This document shows positions 1-12,463 of a stretch of DNA of 64,000 nt, piece after piece. How positions within the stretch are numbered: the stretch's first letter is position 1; every line of letters begins with the position of its first letter. A model generated the notes under the pieces. The model saw nothing but the letters and a program-made list of their open reading frames with translations, made no database searches and was not told where the DNA came from. A program made the position numbers and the translations under genes. The DNA comes from Bog-756 sp963777665. Its GTDB lineage: Bacteria > Actinomycetota > Acidimicrobiia > Acidimicrobiales > RAAP-2. The stretch lies in assembly GCA_963777665.1 (NCBI GenBank), contig CAVZRJ010000003.1, forward strand, positions 186,001 to 250,000, in the 5' to 3' direction.

Positions 1-2907
1 TGGGAGAAGGAGCAGCACATCGCGCCCACCCGCGAGGACGCCCTGCTCGAGATCTACAAGCGCGCCCGTCCAGGTGAGCCCCTCTCGGTCGAGGCGGCCC
101 GGCAGTACTTCGAGAACGCCTTCTTCAACCCCAAGCGCTACGACCTGACCCGGGTCGGCCGGTACAAGCTCAACCGGAAGCTGGGCCCGGAGATCGAGCG
201 GATCTCGGACCTCCTGCAGATCGATCTCGAGCGACCCTCGCCCACCCAGGGCGTGCTGAGCCCCTCGGAGATCCTGGCCTCCTCGACCTACATGCTCCAC
301 CTGGCCAAGCACATGGCCGACGGTGAGTCGACCTACCGGATCGACGACCAGGACCACTTCGCCAACCGGCGGATCCGCTCGGTCGGCGAGCTCATCCAGA
401 ACCAGGTGCGGGTCGGCCTGTCCCGGATGGAGCGGGTGGTCCGCGAGCGGATGACCACCCAGGACGTCGAGGCGATCACGCCACAGACGTTGATCAACAT
501 CCGCCCGGTGGTCGCCGCGGTCAAGGAGTTCTTCGGCACGAGCCAGCTCAGCCAGTTCATGGACCAGAACAACCCGCTCTCGGGCCTTGCCCACAAGCGG
601 CGGCTCTCCGCGCTCGGCCCGGGCGGCCTCTCCCGTGAGCGGGCCGGCTTCGAGGTCCGCGACGTGCACACCTCCCACTACGGCCGGATGTGCCCGATCG
701 AGACACCGGAGGGACCGAACATCGGCTTGATCGGGTCCCTGGCGACCTATGCCCGGGTCAACGAGTACGGCTTCATCGAAACCCCGTACCGGAAGGTCGT
801 CCACGGCAAGGTGACCGCGGAGGTCACCTATCTGGCAGCCGACGAGGAGGAGGAGCACGTCATCGCCCAGGCCTCCGCCGCGCTCGACGCCAACGGGCGC
901 TTCACCGAGGAGAAGGTACTCGTGCGACGTGGCCCGCAGGGGACCGGTGTGCGGGTCGGTGCCGCCACCACCTCGTTCGGCACGACCTCGGAGGTCGACT
1001 TCGTGCCGCCGGCCGAGGTCGACCTCATGGACGTCTCCCCGAAGCAGATCGTCTCGGTCTCCACCGCCCTCATCCCCTTCGTCGAGCACGACGATGCGAA
1101 CCGCGCCCTGATGGGCGCCAACATGCAGAAGCAGGCCGTCCCGCTGGTGGTGCCCGAGGCCCCCTACATCGGCACCGGCGTCGAGGCCCGCGCCGCCCGC
1201 GATGCCGGGGACGTGATCATGGCGGAGGGAGACGGCTCTGTCGTCGACGTCTCGGGCGACCAGATCACCGTCGAGTACAAGGCCGGCGCCAAGGACCGCA
1301 CCGGCCGCGTGCTGGGCCGGAAGGTCTACCGCCTGGCCAAGTTCCGTCGCTCCAACCAGAACACGGCCATCAATCAGAAGGTCATCGTCGACGAGGGGCA
1401 GAGCGTCTCGCTCGGCGACGTGCTGGCCGACGGGCCCGCCACCCACAACGGCGAGCTGGCTCTCGGCAAGAACCTGCTGGTCGCGTTCATGCCGTGGGAG
1501 GGCTACAACTACGAGGACGCCATCATCCTCTCCGAGCGCCTGGTGAAGGACGACGTGCTCACGTCGATCCACATCGAGGAGCACGAGGTCGACGCCCGCG
1601 ACACGAAGTTGGGGGCCGAGGAGATCACCCGGGACATCCCCAACCTCTCCGAGGAGATCCTGGCCGACCTCGACGAGCGGGGCATCATCCGGATCGGGGC
1701 CGAGGTCGGCCCCGGCGACGTGCTGGTCGGCAAGGTGACCCCCAAGGGAGAGACCGAGCAGACCCCCGAGGAGCGGCTGTTGCGGGCCATCTTCGGCGAA
1801 AAGGCCCGCGAGGTCCGCGACACGTCCCTCAAGGTCCCCCACGGAGAGCAGGGCACGGTCATCGATGTCCGGGTCTTCTCCCGCGACGACGCCCACGAGC
1901 TGCCACCCGGGGTCGAGCAGCTGGTCCGGGTCTACGTGGCCCAGAAGCGCAAGATCTCCGAGGGCGACAAGCTCGCCGGCCGCCACGGCAACAAGGGGGT
2001 CATCTCGAAGATCCTCCCCATCGAGGACATGCCCTTCCAGGCGGACGGCACCCCGGTGGACATCATCCTCAATCCGCTCGGCGTGCCGAGCCGGATGAAC
2101 GTCGGCCAGGTGCTCGAGTCGCACCTCGGCTACGCGGCCCGCTGGGGCTGGGAGGGGGCCGGGGACGCCGCCCGCACCCCGGTGCGGGGCACCGAGAACA
2201 AGACCCGTCCGCGGACCGACCCGGCCGTGTGGGTGTCGACGCCGGTCTTCGACGGCGCCCACTGGGACGAGGAGGACGACGCCGGCCGCCACCCGACGAT
2301 CCAGCAGATCTTCCGCCGGCTCAACCCCGACGGGGTGGACGGGGTCGTCCAGGTGAGCGACGACGGGAAGGCTCAGCTGTTCAACGGCCGCACCGGCGAG
2401 CCCTACGACAACCCGGTCTCGGTCGGCTACGTCTACATCCTGAAGCTCCACCACCTGGTGGACGACAAGATCCACGCCCGGTCCACCGGTCCCTACTCGA
2501 TGATCACCCAGCAGCCCCTCGGCGGCAAGGCCCAGTTCGGTGGGCAGCGGTTCGGCGAGATGGAGGTGTGGGCGCTCGAGGCGTTCGGCGCCGCCTACGC
2601 CCTCCAGGAGCTGCTGACCATCAAGTCCGACGACGTGCTCGGCAGGGTCAAGGTCTACGAGGCGATCGTCAAGGGGGAGAACATCCCCGAGCCGGGGATC
2701 CCGGAGAGCTTCAAGGTGCTCATCAAGGAGATGCAGTCGTTGTGTCTGGACGTCGAGGTCCTGGCGCCCGGCGGCGAGGAGATCGAGATCCGCGAGCTGG
2801 ACGAGGACGTGTTCCGCACGGCCGAGGAGCTCGGGATCGATATCAGCCGGCCGGAACGCGGCTCTGACGAGGAAGATGCCAGCACGCGCAGCGGAAAGGG
2901 GTTTCTG
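1..2907 (+). CDS. rpoB: RNA polymerase beta subunit, 5'-truncated by window
   Basis: RpoB forms half of the RNA polymerase active-site cleft and binds rifampicin. The reading frame is open from base 1, so the true start lies upstream; about 969 residues are visible. The rifampicin-resistance region (about 529-630) reads SQLSQFMDQNNPLSGLAHKR, then RLSALGPGG, so the usual resistance positions (Asp of FMDQN, His of AHKRR, Ser of RLSAL) look wild type. The conserved stretches SHYGRMCPIETPEGPNIGLI and GEKAREVRDTS follow. The beta C-terminal part ends near ELGIDISRPERGSDEE (about 2830-2870). There is no stop before the rpoC start at 2908, so as read the two subunits form one polypeptide. In most actinobacteria rpoB and rpoC are separate adjacent genes. 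Confidence 0.97.

Positions 2908-2910
<3 letters not shown>
2866..2910 (+). other. rpoB-rpoC junction without a stop codon
   Basis: The rpoB frame passes through a short low-conservation linker into the exact conserved RpoC start (MLDVNDF) at 2908. A purine-rich Shine-Dalgarno-like stretch (GGAAAGGGG, 2893-2901) precedes the internal ATG. In the frame one base later, a TGA at 2906-2908 overlaps this ATG, the TGATG arrangement common elsewhere in the window. Dropping a single G from the GGGG run at 2898-2901 would put rpoB into that frame and end it there. Both a true fusion and a one-base artefact fit what is seen. Confidence 0.75.
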
Positions 2911-6990
<4,080 letters not shown>

Positions 6991-7094
6991 CAGAGGGGCG
7001 TCCTGAACGGCGGGGCGTGATGCGTGGCGCGAGCCCGCGCCGCTCCGACCGGGGCCAACGTCGCGTTCCGATGGTCCTCCTGCCCCGGGCGCGC

Positions 7095-7123
7095 TTGCCC
7101 GGTCGCAGGGGATGCCGTAGCAT
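7095..7123 (+). promoter_or_regulatory. Candidate promoter of the str operon
   Basis: TTGCCC (7095-7100), a 17-base spacer and TAGCAT (7118-7123) match a housekeeping-sigma promoter. It lies in the 281-base gap between rpoC and rpsL and would give a leader of about 140 bases. Confidence 0.6.
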
Positions 7124-7164
7124 GGTGTACCTACGGCTGCGCGCCGATGGTGCGCCGTGCCTGC

Positions 7165-7216
7165 GTGCAGGTCGCTTGTGCAGGTGGTCCGTGCAGTAGC
7201 CCTGTGCAATCCGTCC
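7165..7216. repeat. Four degenerate 13-base tandem repeats in the rpsL leader
   Basis: Four consecutive 13-base units each begin GTGCA (7165, 7178, 7191, 7204). The first two share GTGCAGGT; later units decay after the first six bases. They lie between the candidate promoter and rpsL. Function unknown. Confidence 0.6.
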
Positions 7217-7271
7217 TGCCGGAGAGCCGAGTCCTGAAGTCTCCCTGCAGTCCAAAACCTAGAGGTCACGC

Positions 7272-7643
7272 GTGCCCACGATTTCCCAGCTCGTCCGTTA
7301 CGGCCGGGCCACGAAGCCGACGAAGTCGAAGACCCCGGCCCTCCGGGGCGCCCCGCAGCGCCGGGGTGTGTGCACCCGCGTCTACACCCATACCCCGAAG
7401 AAGCCCAACTCGGCGCTGCGGAAGGTCGCCCGGGTCCGGCTGACCAGCGGCCTCGAGGTCACCGCCTACATCCCCGGTGAGGGCCACAACCTGCAGGAGC
7501 ACTCCATCGTCCTGGTCCGCGGCGGGCGGGTCAAGGACCTCCCCGGCGTCCGCTACAAGGTCATCCGGGGCACCCTCGACGCATCGGGGGTCAGGGAGCG
7601 CAACCAGGCCCGGAGCCGCTACGGCGCCAAGAAGGAGTCCTGA
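7272..7643 (+). CDS. rpsL: 30S ribosomal protein S12
   Basis: S12 sits at the decoding centre of the 30S subunit and is the classic streptomycin-resistance locus. The 123-residue product has normal length, begins MPTISQLVRYGR and contains TPKKPNSALRK and the GHNLQEHS/VRGGRVKDLPGVRY segments. The lysines associated with streptomycin sensitivity appear wild type. GTG start at 7272. It is the first gene of the str operon, separated by one base from rpsG, so the two are almost certainly co-transcribed and coupled. Confidence 0.98.
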   Translation: MPTISQLVRYGRATKPTKSKTPALRGAPQRRGVCTRVYTHTPKKPNSALRKVARVRLTSGLEVTAYIPGEGHNLQEHSIVLVRGGRVKDLPGVRYKVIRGTLDASGVRERNQARSRYGAKKES

Positions 7644-7644
7644 C

Positions 7645-8115
7645 GTGCCCCGCAAAGGTCCCGCAGTCCGACGAGAGTTGACGCCCGATCCGGTCTACCA
7701 CTCGGTGCTGGTCACCCAGGTGGTCAACCGGGTGCTGAGCCGGGGGAAGCGGACCCTGGCCGAGCGCATCGTCTACGACGCCCTCGCCGACATCGCCGAG
7801 AAGAGCGGCAACGATCCGGTCTCGGTCCTCAAGAAGGCGGTCGAGAACACCCGGCCGGAGCTCGAGGTCCGCAGCCGCCGGGTCGGTGGCGCCACCTATC
7901 AGGTCCCCGTCGAGGTCCGTCCCCGAAGGGCGACCACGCTGTCCATCCGGTGGCTGGTCGGGTACTCCCAGCAGCGCCGTGAGAAGACGATGGCCGAGCG
8001 GCTCTCCAACGAGGTCCGGGACGCTGCGAACGGCATCGGGGCGGCGGCCAAGCGGCGCGAGGACCTGCACAAGATGGCCGAATCCAACAAGGCCTTCGCC
8101 CACTACCGCTGGTAG
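7645..8115 (+). CDS. rpsG: 30S ribosomal protein S7
   Basis: S7 nucleates assembly of the 30S head by binding the 3' domain of 16S rRNA. The GTG start at 7645, one base after the rpsL stop, gives 156 residues, exactly the bacterial norm, beginning VPRKGPAVRRELTPDPVY. The frame is open further upstream, but that extension would overlap rpsL and is not S7-like. Motifs YQVPVEVRPRR and RWLVGYSQQRREKTMAERL are typical. Second gene of the str operon. Confidence 0.98.
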   Translation: MPRKGPAVRRELTPDPVYHSVLVTQVVNRVLSRGKRTLAERIVYDALADIAEKSGNDPVSVLKKAVENTRPELEVRSRRVGGATYQVPVEVRPRRATTLSIRWLVGYSQQRREKTMAERLSNEVRDAANGIGAAAKRREDLHKMAESNKAFAHYRW

Positions 8116-8183
8116 GAGGAGCCGCTCCGTCCCCTCCGGACCCGAGCCTCCCGCAGCGAGCACTACCCGAGAGCTGATCAACC

Positions 8184-10280
8184 ATGGCTGAAAACCCAAC
8201 CCGCAACCATCCGCTGGCCAAGACCCGCAACATCGGGATCATGGCCCATATCGACGCGGGCAAGACCACCACCACCGAGCGGATCCTCTACTACACCGGC
8301 AAGAACTACAAGATCGGTGAGGTCCACGAGGGGGCCGCCACCATGGACTGGATGGTCCAGGAGCAGGAGCGTGGCATCACCATCACCTCGGCTGCCACGA
8401 CCACCATGTGGAACGACACCCTGATCAACATCATCGACACCCCCGGCCACGTCGACTTCACCGTCGAGGTCGAGCGTTCGCTGCGGGTGCTCGACGGCGC
8501 GGTCGCGGTCTTCGACGCGGTCGCCGGCGTGGAGCCCCAGACCGAGACCGTCTGGCGCCAGGCCAACAAGTACGGGGTCCCACGGATCTGCTTCGTCAAC
8601 AAGATGGACCGGACCGGCGCCGACTTCGACCAGTGCGTCGAGATGATCAAGGACCGCCTCGACGCCACCGTCGCGGTGGTCCAGCTGCCCATCGGCGTCG
8701 AGGGCGATTTCCGCGGCGTGGTGGACCTGGTCCGGATGCGTGCCCTGGTCTGGGAGGACGGCATGGGCGAGGAGTGGAGCGAGGAGGCCATCCCGGCCGA
8801 CCTCGAGCAGGCCGCCGCCGCCGCTCACGCCGCCCTCATCGACGTGGTCTCCAACCACGACGACACCATCATGGAGAAGTACCTCGGCGAGGTGGAGATC
8901 ACCCCCGAGGACATCAGCCGGGCCCTGCGCACGGTGACCCTGGGCAGCCACGCGGTCCCCGTGCTGTGCGGCTCCGCCTTCAAGAACAAGGGCGTCCAGC
9001 CCATGCTCGACGCAGTGGTCGACTACCTGCCGAGCCCGCTCGACATCCCGCCGACCATGGGTACCGTCCCCCGCAAGGAGGGCGTGACCGTCGAGCGTGC
9101 CCCGGACGACTCGGCGCCCTTCTCGGCGCTGGCCTTCAAGGTCATGACCGATCCCTTTGTGGGCAAGCTGACCTACCTCCGCGTCTACTCGGGCACCCTG
9201 ACCAAGGGCTCGGGGGTGGTCAACTCGACCAAGGACCGCAAGGAGCGGGTCGGCCGGCTCCTCCAGATGCACGCCAACACCCGCGAGGACCTCGACGCGG
9301 TCTTCGCCGGTGACATCGTGGCCGTGGTCGGCCTCAAGCAGACCACCACCGGGGACACCCTCTGCGATCCCGACGACCAGGTGATCCTCGAGTCGTTGAC
9401 CTTTCCCGAGCCGGTCATCCACGTCGCCGTGGAGCCGAAGACCAAGGCTGACCAGGACAAGCTGTCCAAGGCCCTGTTCTCCCTGTCCGAGGAGGACCCG
9501 ACCTTCCGGGTCCAGTCGGACGAGGAGACCGGTCAGACGGTGATCTCGGGGATGGGCGAGCTCCATCTCGAGGTGCTGGTCGACCGCATGCTGCGGGAGT
9601 TCAATGTGGACGCCAACGTGGGGAAACCCCAGGTGGCCTACCGCGAGACCGTCCGCAAGAAGGTCGAGAAGGTGGAGACCAAGTACATCCGCCAGACCGG
9701 CGGTCGGGGCCAGTACGGGCACGTGGTGATCTCGCTCGAGCCGACCGGCCCGGGCGGCGGCTACGAGTTCGAGGACAAGATCACCGGTGGGGTGATCCCG
9801 AAGGAGTACATCCCGTCGGTCAACCAGGGGATCCAGGAGTCGATCACCTCGGGCGTGCTCGCTGGCTACCCGACCGTCGACATCAAGGTGACCCTCACCT
9901 ACGGGTCCTACCACGACGTCGACTCCTCGGAGATGGCCTTCAAGATCGCCGGATCCATGGCGATCAAGAAGGCTGCTCAGCTGGCGGATCCGGTCCTGCT
10001 CGAGCCGGTGATGGCCGTGGAGGTCACCACCCCCGAGGAGTACATGGGCGACGTGATCGGCGACCTCTCCTCCCGCCGCGGCAAGGTCGAGGGCATGGAG
10101 CAGCGGGGGAACAGCCACATCGTGCGGGCGCAGGTACCGCTGAGCGACATGTTCGGCTACGCTACCGACCTGCGCTCGCGTACGCAGGGGCGGGCAACGT
10201 ACTCGATGCAGTTCCACGCGTACAACCAGGTCCCCGAGTCGATCGCCAAGGAGATCATCGCCAAGGCGCGCGGAGAGTAG
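8184..10280 (+). CDS. fusA: Elongation factor G
   Basis: EF-G is the GTPase that drives ribosomal translocation and, with ribosome recycling factor, subunit splitting. The 698-residue protein has all GTPase motifs: P-loop AHIDAGKTT (residues about 20-28), switch I ERGITITSAA, DTPGHVDF and NKMD. Domains II-V follow, including the GRGQYGHV stretch of domain IV and a normal C-terminus (AKEIIAKARGE). The ATG start at 8184 is 68 bases after rpsG with only a weak Shine-Dalgarno. Third gene of the str operon. Confidence 0.98.
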   Translation: MAENPTRNHPLAKTRNIGIMAHIDAGKTTTTERILYYTGKNYKIGEVHEGAATMDWMVQEQERGITITSAATTTMWNDTLINIIDTPGHVDFTVEVERSLRVLDGAVAVFDAVAGVEPQTETVWRQANKYGVPRICFVNKMDRTGADFDQCVEMIKDRLDATVAVVQLPIGVEGDFRGVVDLVRMRALVWEDGMGEEWSEEAIPADLEQAAAAAHAALIDVVSNHDDTIMEKYLGEVEITPEDISRALRTVTLGSHAVPVLCGSAFKNKGVQPMLDAVVDYLPSPLDIPPTMGTVPRKEGVTVERAPDDSAPFSALAFKVMTDPFVGKLTYLRVYSGTLTKGSGVVNSTKDRKERVGRLLQMHANTREDLDAVFAGDIVAVVGLKQTTTGDTLCDPDDQVILESLTFPEPVIHVAVEPKTKADQDKLSKALFSLSEEDPTFRVQSDEETGQTVISGMGELHLEVLVDRMLREFNVDANVGKPQVAYRETVRKKVEKVETKYIRQTGGRGQYGHVVISLEPTGPGGGYEFEDKITGGVIPKEYIPSVNQGIQESITSGVLAGYPTVDIKVTLTYGSYHDVDSSEMAFKIAGSMAIKKAAQLADPVLLEPVMAVEVTTPEEYMGDVIGDLSSRRGKVEGMEQRGNSHIVRAQVPLSDMFGYATDLRSRTQGRATYSMQFHAYNQVPESIAKEIIAKARGE

Positions 10281-10298
10281 GCGGCACAGAGCAGGTCG

Positions 10299-10324
10299 CA
10301 CGGAACCGGGAACCCGGAACCGTG
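10299..10324. other. Interrupted palindrome after fusA
   Basis: CACGG-aa-CCGGG-aa-CCCGG-aa-CCGTG can fold on itself with symmetrical AA bulges. It begins 19 bases after the fusA stop. It could be an mRNA processing or stability element; no T-run follows, so it is not a canonical terminator. Confidence 0.45.
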
Positions 10325-10433
10325 CACCGGCCACGCGCCTCAGCCAGACGTTCCACCACCAGTACAAGCAGCACCGCAGGACCAGACGTACCAGCATCAT
10401 CGGATACGCAACAGAGACAGACACACGAGGAAT

Positions 10434-10455
10434 GACGGAGGCACCCGCCTCCGTC
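10434..10455. other. 9-bp hairpin in the tuf leader
   Basis: GACGGAGGC, loop ACCC, GCCTCCGTC forms a perfect 9-bp stem about 50 bases upstream of the tuf ATG. It may influence tuf translation or mRNA stability. No regulatory family recognised. Confidence 0.5.
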
Positions 10456-10507
10456 GTGGCGGGGCCCGAGGGGGCACCGCCCGAGATCAGGGAGCACTGC
10501 CCCAGCC

Positions 10508-11695
10508 ATGGCCAAGCAGAAGTTCGAGCGCACGAAGCCCCACGTCAACGTCGGGACGATGGGACACATCGACCACGGGAAGACCACGCTCACCGCGGCC
10601 ATCACCAAGGTCCTCCACGACAACGACCCGAGCACGTCGTTCACCCCCTTCGACCAGATCGACAAGGCACCGGAGGAGAAGCAGCGGGGCATCACCATCT
10701 CCATCGCCCACGTCGAGTACGAGACGCCCAACCGGCACTACGCCCACGTGGACATGCCGGGCCACGCCGACTACATCAAGAACATGATCACCGGTGCCGC
10801 CCAGGTGGACGGGGCCATCCTGGTCGTGTCGGCCGCCGACGGCCCGATGCCCCAGACCCGTGAGCACGTGCTGCTCGCCCGTCAGGTCGGCGTGCCCTAC
10901 ATCGTGGTCGCCCTCAACAAGGCCGACACGGTCGACGACGAGGAGCTGCTCGACCTGGTCGAGCTCGAGGTGCGGGAGCTGCTCAACGAGTACGAGTTCC
11001 CCGGCGACGACACCCCGATCATCCGGGTGAGCGCGCTCAAGGCCCTCGAGGGCGACGCCGAGTGGGCAACCAAGATCACCGAGTTGATGGAGGCCGTCGA
11101 CTCCTACATCCCCGAGCCCATCCGTGACGTCGAGAAGCCGTTCCTCATGTCGATCGAGGACGTCATGTCGATCACCGGGCGCGGCACCGTGGTGACCGGC
11201 AAGATCGAGCAGGGGATCGTCAAGGTAGGCGAAGAGGTCGAGATCGTCGGCCTGCGGGACACCCAGAAGACCGTGGTGACCGGCATCGAGATGTTCCGGA
11301 AGCTGCTCGACGAGGGGCGGGCCGGCGACAACGTCGGCGCTCTCCTCCGCGGCACCAAGAAGGAGGAGGTCGAGCGCGGGCAGGTCCTGTGCAAGCCCGG
11401 CTCCATCACCCCGCACGCCAAGTTCGAGGCGACCGTCTATGTGCTGAACAAGGACGAGGGTGGCCGCCACAAGCCGTTCTTCACCAACTACCGGCCGCAG
11501 TTCTACTTCCGGACCACCGACGTGACGGGGACGATCTCCCTGCCCGAGGGAACCGAGATGGTCATGCCCGGCGACAACACGGACATGACCGTGGAGCTGG
11601 GCAAGCCGATCGCCATGGACGAGGGACTGCGGTTCGCCATCCGCGAGGGTGGCCGCACGGTGGCGTCGGGCCGGGTCACCAAGATCCTCGAATAG
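10508..11695 (+). CDS. tuf: Elongation factor Tu
   Basis: EF-Tu delivers aminoacyl-tRNA to the ribosomal A site in a GTP-dependent manner. It has 395 residues, normal length. The GTPase domain shows GHIDHGKTT, switch I with RGITIS, and the NKxD motif as NKAD; domains II and III end with SGRVTKILE. Two positions differ from almost all EF-Tu proteins: DCPGHAD reads DMPGHAD and NKCD reads NKAD, so both conserved GTPase-domain cysteines are missing. The ATG at 10508 has GGGAG about 13 bases upstream. A 227-base spacer with two hairpins separates it from fusA, so it may be expressed partly independently. Confidence 0.98.
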   Translation: MAKQKFERTKPHVNVGTMGHIDHGKTTLTAAITKVLHDNDPSTSFTPFDQIDKAPEEKQRGITISIAHVEYETPNRHYAHVDMPGHADYIKNMITGAAQVDGAILVVSAADGPMPQTREHVLLARQVGVPYIVVALNKADTVDDEELLDLVELEVRELLNEYEFPGDDTPIIRVSALKALEGDAEWATKITELMEAVDSYIPEPIRDVEKPFLMSIEDVMSITGRGTVVTGKIEQGIVKVGEEVEIVGLRDTQKTVVTGIEMFRKLLDEGRAGDNVGALLRGTKKEEVERGQVLCKPGSITPHAKFEATVYVLNKDEGGRHKPFFTNYRPQFYFRTTDVTGTISLPEGTEMVMPGDNTDMTVELGKPIAMDEGLRFAIREGGRTVASGRVTKILE

Positions 11696-11737
11696 CCGCA
11701 CCGTCGCCCGCCCCACCCACGAGAGGACCCAGTCACC

Positions 11738-12067
11738 ATGGCCGCAGAAGGCCCACGCCAGAAGATCCGGATCCGCCTCAAGGCGTACGACCACGAGATC
11801 CTCGACCAGTCGACCGAGAAGATCGTCCAGACGGTGCTCCGCACCCAGGCCAAGGTCCTCGGACCGGTGCCCCTGCCCACCGAGAAGCACCGGTACACGG
11901 TGATCCGGTCGCCGCACAAGTACAAGGACAGCCGCGAGCACTTCGAGATGCGGGTGCACAAGCGCCTGGTGGACATCGTCGAGCACACCCCGAAGACCGT
12001 CGACTCGCTCCAGCGGCTCGACCTCCCGGCCGGGGTGGACATCGAGATCAAGATCCAGACCGTTTAG
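11738..12067 (+). CDS. rpsJ: 30S ribosomal protein S10
   Basis: S10 is a 30S head protein that doubles as NusE in transcription antitermination. The 109-residue product carries KIRIRLKAYDH, VRTQAKVLGPVPLPTEK-like sequence (TVLRTQAKVLGPVPLPTEK), RSPHKYKDSREHFEMR and ends ...IEIKIQTV, all typical. It follows tuf by 42 bases and is cut off from the rest of the S10 operon by a 370-base leader with its own promoter-like element. Here it may therefore be transcribed mainly with the str operon. Confidence 0.98.
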   Translation: MAAEGPRQKIRIRLKAYDHEILDQSTEKIVQTVLRTQAKVLGPVPLPTEKHRYTVIRSPHKYKDSREHFEMRVHKRLVDIVEHTPKTVDSLQRLDLPAGVDIEIKIQTV

Positions 12068-12109
12068 GGCCGTCGGCCGGCAGGACCGGCCTGGAAGGCC
12101 GGGTCAGGA

Positions 12110-12118
12110 TGGTATAGA
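12110..12118 (+). promoter_or_regulatory. Extended -10 promoter element upstream of rplC
   Basis: TGGTATAGA combines a TGn extension with a TATAGA -10 box. The -35 region is poor, which is common for extended -10 promoters. It would start a leader of about 310 bases in front of rplC. Confidence 0.45.
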
Positions 12119-12211
12119 GTGACCGGTCGGCCCGAACCGGGCTCACCATGTGAATGGGACGTGTTCGAGCGCCTGCCGTGACGGCGGGGACCTCGGGCCA
12201 AATCAGGCGAG

Positions 12212-12241
12212 CGCTCCGCTCGGGTCCAACCGAGCGGAGCG
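12212..12241. other. Perfect 12-bp hairpin in the rplC leader
   Basis: CGCTCCGCTCGG pairs with CCGAGCGGAGCG across a GTCCAA loop. There is no U-run, so it is not an obvious intrinsic terminator. It is the strongest inverted repeat noticed in the window. Confidence 0.6.
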
Positions 12242-12304
12242 TCTGCGTGCAAGCCGACAGGAGTCGGTGGCCAGGCGCTTGGTCTGACCGGAGGAGAGTA
12301 CTGA

Positions 12305-12463
12305 GTGAGAGTCACCGTGGGTGATCGTGCTGGACGGGGGACATCGGCCCCCGCCCGGTCGGCCCGGCGGCGCAGCACGAGCAGTGGATCCACGCCGGCC
12401 GGCGTGGACCGAGAGTCGAGACGGAGAAGCAGCTCCAGTGGCGAGCAAGGCGATCGTGGGTGA
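12305..12463 (+). CDS. Possible 52-residue leader peptide overlapping rplC
   Basis: A GTG at 12305 lies eight bases after GGAGGAG (12290-12296), one of the best Shine-Dalgarno sequences in the window. It opens a 52-codon frame that ends 26 bases inside rplC (TGA 12461-12463). The product would be rich in Ser, Arg and Gly with no recognised domain. It may serve translational coupling to rplC or be fortuitous in GC-rich DNA; there is no homology support. Confidence 0.2.
   Translation: MRVTVGDRAGRGTSAPARSARRRSTSSGSTPAGVDRESRRRSSSSGEQGDRG

Larger units (their letters stand above)
12068..12437 (+). promoter_or_regulatory. Structured leader between rpsJ and rplC
   Basis: This 370-base stretch holds an extended -10 element (TGGTATAGA, 12110-12118) and several strong inverted repeats: a perfect 12-bp stem with a GTCCAA loop (12212-12241), CGGGGG/CCCCCG (12335-12353) and a perfect 20-base palindrome (12389-12408). 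It also holds a short reading frame with a strong Shine-Dalgarno that runs into rplC. In other bacteria S10-operon leaders mediate autoregulation by L4; whether this one does is inference. Confidence 0.5.

Noticed and set aside
690..2867. Same-strand alternate frame of 725 codons inside rpoB
   Set aside because: Arg/Gly/Pro-rich shadow of rpoB caused by GC bias, with no conserved motif.
12090..12300. tRNA-like fragments (GTTCGAG at about 12163) in the rplC leader
   Set aside because: No acceptor or anticodon stem can be formed around it.
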